Shown piece after piece: positions 1-8,861 of a stretch of 64,000 nt of DNA (position 1 is the stretch's first letter; every line of letters begins with the position of its first letter). The notes under the pieces are model-generated. The model worked only from the letters and a program-made list of their open reading frames with translations, made no database searches and had not been told where the DNA came from. Source of the stretch: CAISDA01 sp050258555 (GTDB lineage Bacteria > Bacteroidota > Ignavibacteria > UBA10030 > UBA8401); assembly GCA_050258555.1 (NCBI GenBank), contig JBLMZA010000052.1, positions 54,343 to 118,342 of the forward strand, given 5' to 3'. The translations under genes and the position numbers were made by a program.

Positions 1-582
1 GGCGGAGGCGCCGGCCAGCACGTACGTGAGCACGGTCCATGCGCTGTATTTGCGCGTGAGCGGCTTGCCGCCGATATTGAAGATGGCGAACGTCACCGCT
101 GCGATGAGCGCAAAGACGACGCCCTTCAGATTGGCGCGGATGATGCCTTCGTCGTAGGCGCCGACGGCGAAGAAGATGCCCGCCGTCGCACACAAGAGCG
201 CCAGAAACTTCGACAGCGTGAAGCGCTCGTGCTGGACGACTGTCACATAGAGCATCACCAGAATCGGCGCCGTGTACTGCAGCAGGATCGACGTGGCGAC
301 GTTCGATTCCTTGATGGCGAAATAATAAAAAAAGTTCGATCCGGCCACGCCGCAGATGCCGACAAACAGGAAGAGCGGAATATCGCGGAGATCGATCACG
401 AGCATCTTCCGGTTCGAGGCGAGGAACGTGAGCACCAGCGCGATGCAGGCAAGCGTCACGCGCGTCTGAACGATGATCAGGGGATCGTACTGGTTGTTGA
501 AGAGATATTTGACGACGGTGGCGGCGACGCCCCACAACGCGGCGGCCGCGGCAATCCATGCATACCCGAGAGACGGCTTCAT
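1..582 (-). CDS. EamA/DMT-family membrane transporter (partial)
   Basis: The reverse strand encodes an uninterrupted 194-codon frame that starts at ATG 582 (MKPSLGYAWIAAAA) and runs off the left edge of the window, so the C-terminal third is missing. It shows successive hydrophobic helices, including an LVMLYVTVV-type segment and the conserved 'LLQYTAPILVML' stretch typical of EamA repeats of the drug/metabolite transporter superfamily. Full members are about 290-300 aa with ten helices; about six are visible here. The start lies 9 nt after the stop of the TPR gene on the same strand, so the two are probably co-transcribed. Substrate cannot be inferred: family members export amino acids, purines and other metabolites. 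The family call is firm, the specificity is open. Confidence 0.85.
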   Translation of the reverse strand, partial: MKPSLGYAWIAAAAALWGVAATVVKYLFNNQYDPLIIVQTRVTLACIALVLTFLASNRKMLVIDLRDIPLFLFVGICGVAGSNFFYYFAIKESNVATSILLQYTAPILVMLYVTVVQHERFTLSKFLALLCATAGIFFAVGAYDEGIIRANLKGVVFALIAAVTFAIFNIGGKPLTRKYSAWTVLTYVLAGASA

Positions 583-591
583 TTCCCCCAC

Positions 592-1122
592 TTACTCTCC
601 TGCCTCGTCCGCTTTGAGACGGTAATATTCCGCAAGGTCCTCATCGCCGCTGATGTGGTACAGGCTTGCCAGCCGGTTGCAGAGGCTCTTCCTGTTGTGG
701 ACGCATTCGAGGCCGACTTTCAGGAATTCGATGAGGGAATTGACGGGAGGGATGTTCAGATCGGGATTGTAGCAGTCGCAGGCATCGAGGTACGGATCGG
801 GTTCCGCCGGCCGGATGGCGGCGGCCTTCTCGTAATATTCGAGCGCCTGTTCGAAATTGTCGCGCGATGAATAGAGGAGCTCGAAGACATTCGCCAGCCA
901 CATGTAGACGTCATACGCAATGTGGGGAAAATCCTTCGCGAGCTTTTCGCCGAAGAGCATGATTTCATCAGGACCGAGGGAATCGTTCCAGAAGAGCACG
1001 CGGTACAGTTCAACATCGTCGATCTTCTGGGCCAGGGCGGATTCGAAGGCATCGAAGATCTCGTTGAACGTCGTCGAGGACGCAAAACGCCGCTTGATTT
1101 CATCGCGTGATAACTCTGCCAT
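592..1122 (-). CDS. TPR-containing hypothetical protein
   Basis: A 176-aa soluble protein with no signal peptide or membrane segment. The middle contains a recognisable tetratricopeptide unit (NFEQALEYYEKAAAIRPAEPDPYLDA), preceded by helical segments of similar size and followed by a region with several cysteines (YLDACDCYNPD, GLECVHNRKSLCNRL). TPR proteins are protein-protein scaffolds, and no partner is evident. ATG 1122 was chosen over an in-frame GTG two codons upstream; GAGAGTG precedes it. It is the first gene of a leftward pair with the EamA transporter and is divergent from the thioredoxin-cinA unit. Function unknown. Confidence 0.7.
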   Translation of the reverse strand: MAELSRDEIKRRFASSTTFNEIFDAFESALAQKIDDVELYRVLFWNDSLGPDEIMLFGEKLAKDFPHIAYDVYMWLANVFELLYSSRDNFEQALEYYEKAAAIRPAEPDPYLDACDCYNPDLNIPPVNSLIEFLKVGLECVHNRKSLCNRLASLYHISGDEDLAEYYRLKADEAGE

Positions 1123-1232
1123 ACACACTCTCAGATAATGATCGAAATTTACTCAGATGGTTTCTTAAAAGCAACAGAGAAGGAATGAACGGCGCACGTT
1201 TTCCATAACACCATCTGCGCCTCAGGAATTTC

Positions 1233-1261
1233 TTGCAAGTGGGAAAATCTTTTCATACACT
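1233..1261 (+). promoter_or_regulatory. Predicted housekeeping promoter for the thioredoxin-cinA unit
   Basis: TTGCAA (1233-1238) and TACACT (1256-1261) are separated by exactly 17 nt, and the first rightward gene starts 46 nt beyond the -10 box. The match is to the general sigma-70 form and is a prediction from spacing and sequence only. Confidence 0.5.
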
Positions 1262-1306
1262 TGGGTACGATGTCAACTATGTACAATCAATGGAGACTCT
1301 CCCCGT

Positions 1307-1783
1307 ATGAAGTATCTTGTCATGGCAGCGCTGATCCTCGGATGCACCGCATCCTCCTTCGCCCTTCCGGCCGACTCGGCCTCCCACGCGCCGAAGCATG
1401 CGGCATTCGATCCGCAGCGTGATGCGGCCAAAGACATCGCCGCAGCCGTCGAGGAAGCCGCAAAGACCGGCCGCCGTGTACTGCTCGATGTGGGCGGCAA
1501 CTGGTGCAAATGGTGCCGAATGCTCGATAATTTTTTTGAAACGAATGCGGATGTGGCGAACCTGCTCAATCGGAATTTCGTTGTAGTCAAAGTGAACTTC
1601 AGCAAGGAAAACGAGAACAAGGAAGTGCTCTCGCGCTATCCGAAGGTCCAGGGCTATCCGCACTTCTTCGTGCTCGGATCGGACGGCACACTGATTCATT
1701 CGCAGAATACGGGAGAGCTCGAAAAAGGACAGGGATACGATCCCGTCAAGATGAAGGCCTTCCTCACCAAATGGGCGGAATGA
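1307..1783 (+). CDS. Exported thioredoxin-fold protein (Thioredoxin_7 type, WCKWC)
   Basis: The 158-aa product begins with a short basic/hydrophobic signal sequence (MKYLVMAALILGCTASSFA), which predicts export to the periplasm. The cysteine near the end of that sequence could also be a lipid attachment site, but the following T-A makes ordinary cleavage more likely. A thioredoxin fold follows, with the redox pair in NWCKWCRML (about residues 65-72) and the conserved cis-proline in KVQGYPHFFVLG. WCxWC-type centres of this class occur in periplasmic disulfide reductases and in DUF255/Thioredoxin_7 proteins. It probably reduces or isomerises disulfides, possibly in cytochrome or secreted-protein maturation, but no partner is adjacent. 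Its stop lies 7 nt before cinA, so the two share a transcript. Confidence 0.85.
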   Translation: MKYLVMAALILGCTASSFALPADSASHAPKHAAFDPQRDAAKDIAAAVEEAAKTGRRVLLDVGGNWCKWCRMLDNFFETNADVANLLNRNFVVVKVNFSKENENKEVLSRYPKVQGYPHFFVLGSDGTLIHSQNTGELEKGQGYDPVKMKAFLTKWAE

Positions 1784-1790
1784 CGGACGC

Positions 1791-3053
1791 ATGACCGCAG
1801 AAATCATCACGATCGGCGATGAGCTGCTCATCGGCCAGGTCGTCAACACGAATCAGGCGTACATCGCCGAGCAGCTGAACGCAGTCGGCCTGTATGTCGA
1901 GAAAATGACCACGATCGGAGACAACGAGCGCGACATCCTCGAAGCCTTCGAGGCGGCGATGTCGCGCGCCGACTGCGTCTGCGTCACCGGCGGACTCGGT
2001 CCGACGCACGACGACATCACGAAGGCGATGGTCTGCGAATTCTTCAAGACCGACCTCGTCTTGAACGAAGAGGTGCTCTCGGATGTGAAGGAGCTGCTTT
2101 CGCGGCGCAAGATCGCCTGGCGCCAGTCGGCGCACGACCAGGCGATGGTGCCGCGCACATGCACCGTGATGCGCAACAAAAACGGCACGGCCCCGGGCAT
2201 GATGTTCGAAACCGAAGGGAAGTATTTCTTCTCGATGCCCGGCGTGCCCTATGAGATGCGCGGCATGGTCGACGACTTCATCGTCCCCTTCTTCCGCTCG
2301 AAGAACCTCGAAGCGGTCGTGCTGCACCGCACGCTCAAGACGACGGGCATCGCCGAATCGCTCCTTGCAGAAAAAATCGGCAATGTGCGCGACGTGATCG
2401 GCGACGACGGTTCCGTCACGCTGGCATTCCTCCCCAATCCGCTCGGCACAAAGCTCCGCATCACGGTGCGCGAGACGAGCCGATCGGCGGCCGAGGAAAA
2501 GCTGCTGCGCGCCGAGGCGGCGATACGCGCCAAAGCCGAACAGTACATCTATTCCAGCGACGAGCGCGGACTGGAAGACGTGATCAACGAACTGATGCGC
2601 GAGCGTTCGCTCACGCTGGCGACGGCCGAATCGTGCACCGGCGGAATGATCGCCGACCGCATCACGAACGTGCCCGGCGCTTCGGAATTCTTCCTGCGCG
2701 GATTCGTCGCGTATTCGAACCTGTCGAAAACCGAAGAGCTCGGCGTCGATCCGGCGCTCATCGAGCAATACGGAGCCGTGAGCCGCGAGACGGCCGAAGC
2801 CATGGCGCGCGGTGCGCGCGAAATCTCGCGCGCCGATATCGCGCTTTCCACGACCGGCATCGCGGGCCCGACAGGCGGCAGTCCGGAAAAGCCCGTCGGC
2901 ACGGTCTGGATCGGCTATTCGGACGTCGAAACGACGTTCGCGCTCCAATTCAACTACGGCGACCACCGGCTGCGCTTCAAGGAACGCACGTCGCAGGCGG
3001 CGCTCGAGCTCCTGCGAAGGAAGCTCCTGAAGATCGACATCGGGCGGACATAG
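1791..3053 (+). CDS. cinA: CinA: competence/damage-inducible protein, NMN amidohydrolase
   Basis: 420 aa, full length for the two-domain CinA family. The N-terminal half is a MoaB/Mog-like (COG1058) domain starting with TAEIITIGDELLIGQVVNTN and containing VTGGLGPTHDDIT; this domain has ADP-ribose/CoA/FAD-type pyrophosphatase activity in studied members. The C-terminal half (about residues 255-410) is the PncC domain, with ATAESCTGG and STTGIAGPTGG, which hydrolyses nicotinamide mononucleotide to nicotinate mononucleotide in the pyridine nucleotide cycle. The protein is cytosolic. It is followed about 200 nt later by recA-recX, the classic cinA-recA neighbourhood seen in many phyla. Confidence 0.95.
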   Translation: MTAEIITIGDELLIGQVVNTNQAYIAEQLNAVGLYVEKMTTIGDNERDILEAFEAAMSRADCVCVTGGLGPTHDDITKAMVCEFFKTDLVLNEEVLSDVKELLSRRKIAWRQSAHDQAMVPRTCTVMRNKNGTAPGMMFETEGKYFFSMPGVPYEMRGMVDDFIVPFFRSKNLEAVVLHRTLKTTGIAESLLAEKIGNVRDVIGDDGSVTLAFLPNPLGTKLRITVRETSRSAAEEKLLRAEAAIRAKAEQYIYSSDERGLEDVINELMRERSLTLATAESCTGGMIADRITNVPGASEFFLRGFVAYSNLSKTEELGVDPALIEQYGAVSRETAEAMARGAREISRADIALSTTGIAGPTGGSPEKPVGTVWIGYSDVETTFALQFNYGDHRLRFKERTSQAALELLRRKLLKIDIGRT

Positions 3054-3091
3054 CGGCCCCATGGGGAAACAGAAGGCGCGAAGAAGTCGAC

Positions 3092-3120
3092 TTGCTTTCG
3101 AGCGCCGAAAACGGTATGTT
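3092..3120 (+). promoter_or_regulatory. Predicted recA promoter
   Basis: TTGCTT (3092-3097), a 17-nt spacer and TATGTT (3115-3120) lie in the cinA-recA gap, about 130 nt before the recA start. I looked for a LexA-type operator in this gap and did not find a convincing dyad, so damage control of recA is not shown by the sequence. Confidence 0.45.
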
Positions 3121-3252
3121 TCGTGTACTGCAATTCGAGTTCGGGGGAGAACCGGCCGCTCTATTTTTTCATCCTTATGAAGCATACGCCCCCGGGACTC
3201 GCACATTCTGAATAAATTTTGCTCTCTCACTGAAGAATTTTTGGAGGTTTTT

Positions 3253-4356
3253 ATGGCTGAAGAAAAAGATGCAAAACTCGTGGCGCTGAAAAGTGCGATC
3301 GACAGTATCGAGAAGGAATACGGCAAGGGATCGATCATGAAGCTGAACGACGGTCCCATCATGAAGATCGACGCGATCTCCACCGGATCCATTTCGCTCG
3401 ATGCCGCGCTCGGCGTGGGCGGCGTTCCGCGCGGCCGCGTGATCGAAATCTACGGCCCCGAATCGTCCGGCAAGACGACCATCTGCCTCCACATCATCGC
3501 TGAAGCACAGAAACAGGGCGGCATCGCCGCATTCATCGATGCGGAACACGCGCTCGATACGAACTACGCCAAACGGCTCGGCGTCGACGTGAACAATTTG
3601 CTTCTCTCTCAGCCGGAATACGGTGAGCAGGGCCTGGAAATCGTCGAGACGCTTGTCCGCTCGGGCGCGCTCGATGTGATCGTGATCGACTCGGTGGCGG
3701 CCCTGACGCCGCGCGCCGAAATCGAAGGCGACATGGGCGATGCCACCATGGGCGTGCAGGCGCGCCTCATGTCGCAGGCGCTGCGCAAGCTGACCGGCGC
3801 CATCAGCAAGTCGCGCACGACGGTCATCTTCACCAACCAGCTGCGCATGAAGATCGGCATCATGTTCGGAAATCCCGAGACGACCACGGGCGGCAACGCG
3901 CTGAAGTTCTACGCGTCGGTCCGCATGGACGTGCGCCGCATCGAGGCGTTGAAGGACGGCACGAACATCATCGGCAACCGCACGAAGGTGAAGGTCGTCA
4001 AGAACAAGGTCGCTCCTCCCTTCCGCGAGGCCCAGTTCGACATTCTCTACAACGAAGGCATCTCCAAGATCGGCGATCTGATCGATGTGGCCGTCGAGAA
4101 GGAAATCATACAGAAGAGCGGCTCGTGGTTCTCGTACAACGGAGAACGGATCGGCCAGGGACGCGATGCGGTGAAGGCGTATCTTTCGGCCTCGCAAAAT
4201 GTGTACGACGAAGTGCTGCTGGCCGTGCGCCGCAAGCTCGGCGTCGTTCCCGAGGCGATGCCGGCAGGCGACGGCGATGACACAGGCGAAGCGGCCGCGT
4301 CCGAGACGCCGCGCACGCAGCCGAAGCCCGAATCCAGCCGGAAGTCACGTTCGTAA
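3253..4356 (+). CDS. recA: RecA recombinase
   Basis: The product is 367 aa from ATG 3253 (MAEEKDAKL), which has a strong GGAGG at 3243-3247; an in-frame TTG at 3241 would overlap that site and is rejected. RecA forms ATP-dependent filaments on single-stranded DNA, catalyses strand exchange and stimulates LexA-type self-cleavage. Visible signatures are the polymerisation segment at the N-terminus, Walker A GPESSGKTT, the VIVIDSVAAL Walker B region, the ALRKLTGAISKSRT helix and the loop L2 region (FGNPETTTGG). The C-terminal tail is acidic then basic, as usual. recX follows 15 nt downstream. Confidence 0.98.
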   Translation: MAEEKDAKLVALKSAIDSIEKEYGKGSIMKLNDGPIMKIDAISTGSISLDAALGVGGVPRGRVIEIYGPESSGKTTICLHIIAEAQKQGGIAAFIDAEHALDTNYAKRLGVDVNNLLLSQPEYGEQGLEIVETLVRSGALDVIVIDSVAALTPRAEIEGDMGDATMGVQARLMSQALRKLTGAISKSRTTVIFTNQLRMKIGIMFGNPETTTGGNALKFYASVRMDVRRIEALKDGTNIIGNRTKVKVVKNKVAPPFREAQFDILYNEGISKIGDLIDVAVEKEIIQKSGSWFSYNGERIGQGRDAVKAYLSASQNVYDEVLLAVRRKLGVVPEAMPAGDGDDTGEAAASETPRTQPKPESSRKSRS

Positions 4357-4371
4357 GCACGCGGACTGCAT

Positions 4372-5007
4372 ATGCGCATTACCGATATCCAGCAGCAGAA
4401 GCGGAATAAAACGCGCCGTTCAGTGTTTCTGGACGGCGCGTTTGCATTCGGCGTGAGCGAGATGACGTACGTGAAGTACCGGCTCGCCATCGGCGACGAG
4501 CTCGACGGCTTCACGATCGCGGCGATCAGGCAGGATGAGGCGGCCAACGACGTGAAGAACGCCGCGCTGCGCTACCGGTCGTTCCGCCCCCGCACATACA
4601 AGGAGACGACCGACTATCTTCGCCGGAAGGAGTATGCCGACGAGGAGATCGAGATCGCTCTGCGCTTCCTGGAAGAGAACAAGCTGCTCAACGACGTCGA
4701 GTTCGCGCGCATGTTCTGCCGCGATGCGATGATGAAAAAGCCGCTGGGCGCGCGCGCGCTGCGGCAGAAGCTCATGCAGCGCGGCATCGCGCGCGAGATC
4801 ATCGACGAGGTGATCGCCGAACAGATCACTCCCGAAACGGATTACGAGGCGGCTCGATCGACGGCCGAAAAGCTCTACCGGAAATTCTCGACCTCGCGCA
4901 AACACCTGGACGAGCTCGCGATCAGAAAGCGGCTATATGAAAACCTCGCCCGGCGCGGCTTCCCGGGCCCGGTCATACAAACGGTCGTCAAGGAACTCTG
5001 CAGCTGA
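4372..5007 (+). CDS. recX: RecX regulatory protein
   Basis: 211 aa, immediately downstream of recA. RecX binds and caps RecA filaments to restrain recombinase and co-protease activity. The sequence consists of tandem three-helix RecX repeats: LRYRSFRPRTYKETTDYL, then IEIALRFLEENKLLNDVEFAR, then KPLGARALRQKLMQRGI, each with the conserved basic/aromatic pattern, plus a further repeat in the C-terminal 60 residues. The N-terminal 70 residues (ITDIQQQKRNKTRRSVFLDG) match the extension found in Bacteroidota RecX. Start is ATG 4372. Confidence 0.9.
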   Translation: MRITDIQQQKRNKTRRSVFLDGAFAFGVSEMTYVKYRLAIGDELDGFTIAAIRQDEAANDVKNAALRYRSFRPRTYKETTDYLRRKEYADEEIEIALRFLEENKLLNDVEFARMFCRDAMMKKPLGARALRQKLMQRGIAREIIDEVIAEQITPETDYEAARSTAEKLYRKFSTSRKHLDELAIRKRLYENLARRGFPGPVIQTVVKELCS

Positions 5008-5026
5008 CGCATCTGTCGTTTTTTGT

Positions 5027-5049
5027 GGGGCGAAGCGCCGCTTCGCCCC
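5027..5049. repeat. Perfect GGGGCGAAGC hairpin after recX
   Basis: GGGGCGAAGC (5027-5036), 3-nt loop, GCTTCGCCCC (5040-5049). It sits between recX and the next gene and may act as a transcript-end or stability hairpin; there is no uridine run on either strand. The same arm sequence recurs at 21297-21305/21343-21351. Confidence 0.6.
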
Positions 5050-5079
5050 GCAATGATAATCAGACACGGGAACACTCTC

Positions 5080-6117
5080 ATGGAACACTTCTTCTCCTCA
5101 CGCGCATGGAAGGTTTTTCTGGTCACATTCTCGATCAGTGCGCCCATCATCTTCCTGTCGTTCTTCAGCGATCTGTTTCTCATTCTGGTGCTGTCGGTCG
5201 TCCTCATGTTCGTGCTCCGGCCGGTCGTCGACCGGTTCGAGAATTTCGGCGTCTCGCGCACCGTCTCGATCCTCGCGATCTATCTCCTCTTCGGCGGCGC
5301 CGTCGTGGGCCTGCTCGTGCTGCTCTACCCCATCCTTGTCTCGCAGCTGACGCAGCTGACGACCACGTTCGATGCGGCGAACATGTCCCTGATGGTCCGC
5401 CAGCTCGGCGATTCGATCGCGCAGAAATTCCCGTTCCTCACCTCCGAAGCCGTGATCGCAAAGTTCAACGACGTCGTCATGAGCGCCGGCAGCACGGCCG
5501 CTGCGAGCCTGTCGGGCATGGCGGGCTTCGCCGCCTCGATCCTCATCGTCCCCTTCATCGCGTTCTTCCTTCTGCAGGACTATCATGTCTTCCAGAAGAA
5601 GTTTGTCGAGAACATTCCGAACAAGTATTTCGAGATGTCGCTCAAGGTCATCCGCACGCTCGAGGAGCAGCTGAGCAAGTACATCCGCGGCACGGTCATC
5701 GAGTCGCTCATCGTCAGCGTGCTCTACATCATCTCCTATTCCCTGCTGGGCATCAACTACGCGATCGTGCTGGGACTGGTCGGCGGAATCACGAACATCA
5801 TTCCGTTTGCGGGACCCTTCATCGGCGCCATTCCGGTGCTGCTCGTGACGATCATGCAGTTCGGCGATCTTCACCTGCTCATCCCGGTCATCATCTCCAC
5901 CATCGTGGTCCAGCAGCTCGACCAGATCTTCGTCCAGCCGGCTGTCTTCAGCAAGATCATGAGCATTCATCCGCTGGTCATGTTCCTGGTGATCCTTGCC
6001 GGCAACGAGATGCTCGGGGTGCTCGGCATGGTGCTTGCCGTACCAATCTATACGATCGTCACCGTCACCGCACGCGAGACGAACTGGGGGCTCAAGAACT
6101 ACAAGATCACGCAATAA
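5080..6117 (+). CDS. AI-2E family (PerM/YdiK-like) membrane permease
   Basis: The 345-aa product has eight or so hydrophobic helices in the AI-2E/UPF0118 arrangement: two N-terminal helix pairs, a soluble stretch at about 115-160, then the conserved C-terminal core with GGITNIIPFAGPFIGAIPV and the 'HPLVMFLVILAGNEMLGVLGMVLAVPI' segment characteristic of the family. Members include the autoinducer-2 exporter TqsA and sodium/proton antiporters, so the substrate is not deducible. ATG 5080 was chosen; an upstream in-frame GTG would lie in the hairpin after recX. Stands alone, or may read through into the TSUP gene 63 nt downstream. Confidence 0.88.
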   Translation: MEHFFSSRAWKVFLVTFSISAPIIFLSFFSDLFLILVLSVVLMFVLRPVVDRFENFGVSRTVSILAIYLLFGGAVVGLLVLLYPILVSQLTQLTTTFDAANMSLMVRQLGDSIAQKFPFLTSEAVIAKFNDVVMSAGSTAAASLSGMAGFAASILIVPFIAFFLLQDYHVFQKKFVENIPNKYFEMSLKVIRTLEEQLSKYIRGTVIESLIVSVLYIISYSLLGINYAIVLGLVGGITNIIPFAGPFIGAIPVLLVTIMQFGDLHLLIPVIISTIVVQQLDQIFVQPAVFSKIMSIHPLVMFLVILAGNEMLGVLGMVLAVPIYTIVTVTARETNWGLKNYKITQ

Positions 6118-6180
6118 CCGAAGGGAATGACGGATGCACAGCACATGTCTGCATGAAGACCCCATCGCACAGGATCCCGC

Positions 6181-7017
6181 ATGAACATCCTTGAATGGAC
6201 GGCCGTGATCTGCGCCGGCTCCTTTACGGCGGGGTTTCTGGGCGCGCTCACGGGACTGGGCGGCGGAGTGGTCATCATTCCGATGCTCACGCTGCTCTTC
6301 GGCGTGGACATCCGCTACGCCATCGGCGCATCGCTCGTCTCGGTCATCGCGACGTCCTCGGGCGCGGCCGTGGCCTATATCAGGGAAGGATATTCGAACA
6401 TACGCATCGGCATGCTGCTTGAAGTCGCCACGACCATCGGCGCCGTGGCGGGTGCATGGCTCGCACACATGATCTCGACCGGAAGCATTGCCGTGATCTT
6501 CGGGGCCGTTCTCATCTATTCGGCATTCGCCTCGCTCCGGCCGCCGCGCGAACAGACCTCCGGCGTGAAAGAAGACACACTCGCCGCACGGCTCCGCCTC
6601 AACGGCAGCTATCCCTCGGGCGGCCGCGAGGTGCCCTACACCGTGAGCCACGTGCCGGGAGGCTTCGGCATGATGTTCGTGGCAGGCACGCTTTCCGGAC
6701 TGCTCGGCATCGGCTCCGGCGCTGCCAAGGTGCTCGCCATGGACCGCATCATGAAAATTCCCTTCAAGGTCTCGACCACCACGAGCAACTTCATGATCGG
6801 CGTCACCGCCGCAGCCAGCGCAGGCATCTATCTCAGCCGCGGCTACATCGATCCCGGCATCGCCATGCCGGTCATGCTCGGCGTGCTCCTGGGTTCGCTC
6901 GCAGGCGCGCGCGTGCTGATGCGCGCGAGGACGAAATGGCTGCGCCGGATCTTCAGCGTCGTGATATTCATTCTCGCCGTCGAAATGATTTATAATGGAT
7001 TGAAAGGAAGCATCTGA
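6181..7017 (+). CDS. TSUP/TauE-SafE family anion permease
   Basis: The 278-aa integral membrane protein shows the two-repeat TauE/SafE architecture: GFLGALTGLGGGVVIIPML near the N-terminus and the matching GTLSGLLGIGSGAAKVLAM in the second half, each containing the glycine-rich re-entrant motif. Family members move sulfite, sulfoacetate, thiosulfate or other organosulfur anions across the inner membrane. Its stop codon overlaps the start of the next gene (TGATG at 7015-7019), indicating translational coupling to the DUF1634 protein, a partner commonly found with this class of permease. Confidence 0.9.
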   Translation: MNILEWTAVICAGSFTAGFLGALTGLGGGVVIIPMLTLLFGVDIRYAIGASLVSVIATSSGAAVAYIREGYSNIRIGMLLEVATTIGAVAGAWLAHMISTGSIAVIFGAVLIYSAFASLRPPREQTSGVKEDTLAARLRLNGSYPSGGREVPYTVSHVPGGFGMMFVAGTLSGLLGIGSGAAKVLAMDRIMKIPFKVSTTTSNFMIGVTAAASAGIYLSRGYIDPGIAMPVMLGVLLGSLAGARVLMRARTKWLRRIFSVVIFILAVEMIYNGLKGSI

Positions 7018-7421
7018 TGAGGGAGAGACGTGAGGAATCGGCGGAAAAAGACCTCGATCGGGACCGCCGGTTCGAAGCAATGATGGGAAATCTTCTGCGC
7101 ATCGGTGTCAGCATCGCGGCACTGCTCGTGCTGGCCGGTGCGGTGATGTTCCTGTTCGAGCACGGCTCGCAGACGCCGAACTATGCCGTCTTCAAGGGAC
7201 AGCCGGCCGATCTGACCACGCCCTCCGGCATCGTGGCGGAATGTCTCAAGCTTCGCAGCCGCGGCATCATCATGCTCGGTCTCGTGACGCTCATCCTCAC
7301 GCCGATTGCACGCGTGCTCTTCGCGCTCATCGGCTTTGCCATCAAAAAGGACCGGGTCTATACGGCGGTCTCGGTGATCGTGCTCGCGATCCTGCTCTTA
7401 GGCTTTTTCGATGTGATCTGA
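7017..7421 (+). CDS. DUF1634 membrane protein, partner of TSUP permease
   Basis: 134 aa with a charged cytosolic N-terminus (RERREESAEKDLDRDRRFE) and three predicted transmembrane helices at about 25-45, 80-100 and 108-130; the segment 'LLRIGVSIAALLVLAGAVMFL' is typical of DUF1634. The family has no proven activity. It occurs almost always next to TauE/SafE permeases, so an accessory role in anion transport is a reasonable inference. The last 24 bp overlap the tail of the convergent ClC gene. Confidence 0.8.
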   Translation: MRERREESAEKDLDRDRRFEAMMGNLLRIGVSIAALLVLAGAVMFLFEHGSQTPNYAVFKGQPADLTTPSGIVAECLKLRSRGIIMLGLVTLILTPIARVLFALIGFAIKKDRVYTAVSVIVLAILLLGFFDVI

Positions 7422-8807
7422 CGAATCGGCGCCGGTCTTCTCAATCCCGTCACCGGGTGCGAGTTCGGCGGCAATTCCCTCCTTCAAGCGCTCATACAGC
7501 GACTGCTTGTCGATCAGCCATGCGGCCAGCAGACTCACCAGTCCCGTCAGCATCAGCACGAAGATGAGCGAATGGCGGTCGGTCATTTCCAGCACAAGGA
7601 TCGACGACGTGAAGGGCGAGCGCGTCACGGCGGTGAGGAAGGCGACCATGCCGGCAAGGATGACGATATTCGACTGATCAGGCGCCAGCGTGAAGAACGA
7701 GCCGAGCCAGGCGCCGATCGAGGCGCCGCTGCAGAGCGAGGGCGCAAAGATGCCGGCCGCTCCGCCGGCGGTGAATGTGAGGATGGGACCCAGAAAGCGC
7801 GCCGGAGCAAGGATGTATCCCGGCGTCTGCTCGCGTCCGAACAGGAGCGAGACCATCACTTCCTTCCCCGATCCGAACGACTTCGGCGTCACAAAATACG
7901 CCGAAAGCCACAGAAGCAGCGCCACACCGAGTATGAAGGCCACACCCTGCCACTTCGCGCGCATCGCGCTTTTCCATGCAAAAATCTTCAGGACGAGTTT
8001 CGAAAAGAGACCGCCGGATGCGCCGGCGATGAAGGCCACAATGGCGGCGATGCCGACGGTCGACAGCAGCGGCGTGCCCGCGGCGGGATATCCCAGATAG
8101 AGATAGGGACCGAGAATCATCTGCGCCATCATGCCGGCAATGATCACGGCCGAGAGCAGCGTGGTGCGGAAGACGGTGAAATGCGACTTGCCGAGCTCTT
8201 CGATCGCAAAGACGATGCCGCCGAGCGGCGTGTTGAACGCGGCGGCCAGTCCCGCCGCGCTTCCGGTAAGTATCATGATCCCTTCCGATGGCTTGGGCCA
8301 TTTTTCGGGAATATAGGAACGGATGCCGCGGAAAATCGCTCCGGCGATCTGGACCGTCGGACCTTCGCGGCCCAGCGCTCCCCCGCCCAGAAGCAGGATG
8401 AGGCTGCTCACGATCTTGACGGCGACGATCCGGAGTCCGAGGAGTTTCGAGACGCCTTCCGTTTCTTTCTTTTCCGAAAGCTCAAGCGACGCCATCACCT
8501 GCGGTATGCCGCTTCCGCGCGCATAGGGCGCGAAGATGCGGACGACGAAGACGGAAATGACGAAGCAGACAGGCGTGAGGATGAGAAAAAGGTACGGCCA
8601 GTGCGCGAAGAGATCGCGGCCGTACTGTTCGACGAAAACGAAGAGCTGCGCGTAGACGACCGCCATGGCGCCGACGGCCAGCGAGGCGGCAAGCAGCGGA
8701 AGAAAGAACATAACATTCCGCCTCACTTCGAGGCGGAATGAAAATTTCTGAAAGAATGTATCCGAGTATCGACGGATCGTTTCTGCTGTTGTTCTCTGTG
8801 GTTTCAC
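7398..8807 (-). CDS. ClC-family chloride channel or H+/Cl- antiporter
   Basis: 469 aa, polytopic. All three anion-pathway signatures are present: GSGIP (98-102), GREGP (146-150) and GIFAPS in the second half. The gating glutamate lies in GREGP, and the internal proton-path glutamate position (FAIEELGKSHF) is also acidic, which favours a coupled antiporter over a passive channel. No C-terminal CBS domains are present. Translation probably starts at GTG 8807; the next Met is inside the first helix. Likely roles are chloride homeostasis and acid resistance. It converges on the DUF1634 gene with a 24-bp overlap. Confidence 0.92.
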   Translation of the reverse strand: MKPQRTTAETIRRYSDTFFQKFSFRLEVRRNVMFFLPLLAASLAVGAMAVVYAQLFVFVEQYGRDLFAHWPYLFLILTPVCFVISVFVVRIFAPYARGSGIPQVMASLELSEKKETEGVSKLLGLRIVAVKIVSSLILLLGGGALGREGPTVQIAGAIFRGIRSYIPEKWPKPSEGIMILTGSAAGLAAAFNTPLGGIVFAIEELGKSHFTVFRTTLLSAVIIAGMMAQMILGPYLYLGYPAAGTPLLSTVGIAAIVAFIAGASGGLFSKLVLKIFAWKSAMRAKWQGVAFILGVALLLWLSAYFVTPKSFGSGKEVMVSLLFGREQTPGYILAPARFLGPILTFTAGGAAGIFAPSLCSGASIGAWLGSFFTLAPDQSNIVILAGMVAFLTAVTRSPFTSSILVLEMTDRHSLIFVLMLTGLVSLLAAWLIDKQSLYERLKEGIAAELAPGDGIEKTGADSSDHIEKA

Positions 8808-8861
8808 GATCGCTTCTGTTGTGCCGTCCGCACAGTGTGTAGGCGTATGATGCGCGCGGCC

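Noticed and set aside
3121..3240. LexA-type operator before recA
   Set aside because: TTCGAGTTCG-like text is present, but no dyad of convincing length or match to known LexA boxes.
5098..7080. A 660-codon minus strand open frame
   Set aside because: Antisense to the AI-2E permease and TSUP genes; His/Asp/Arg-rich shadow.
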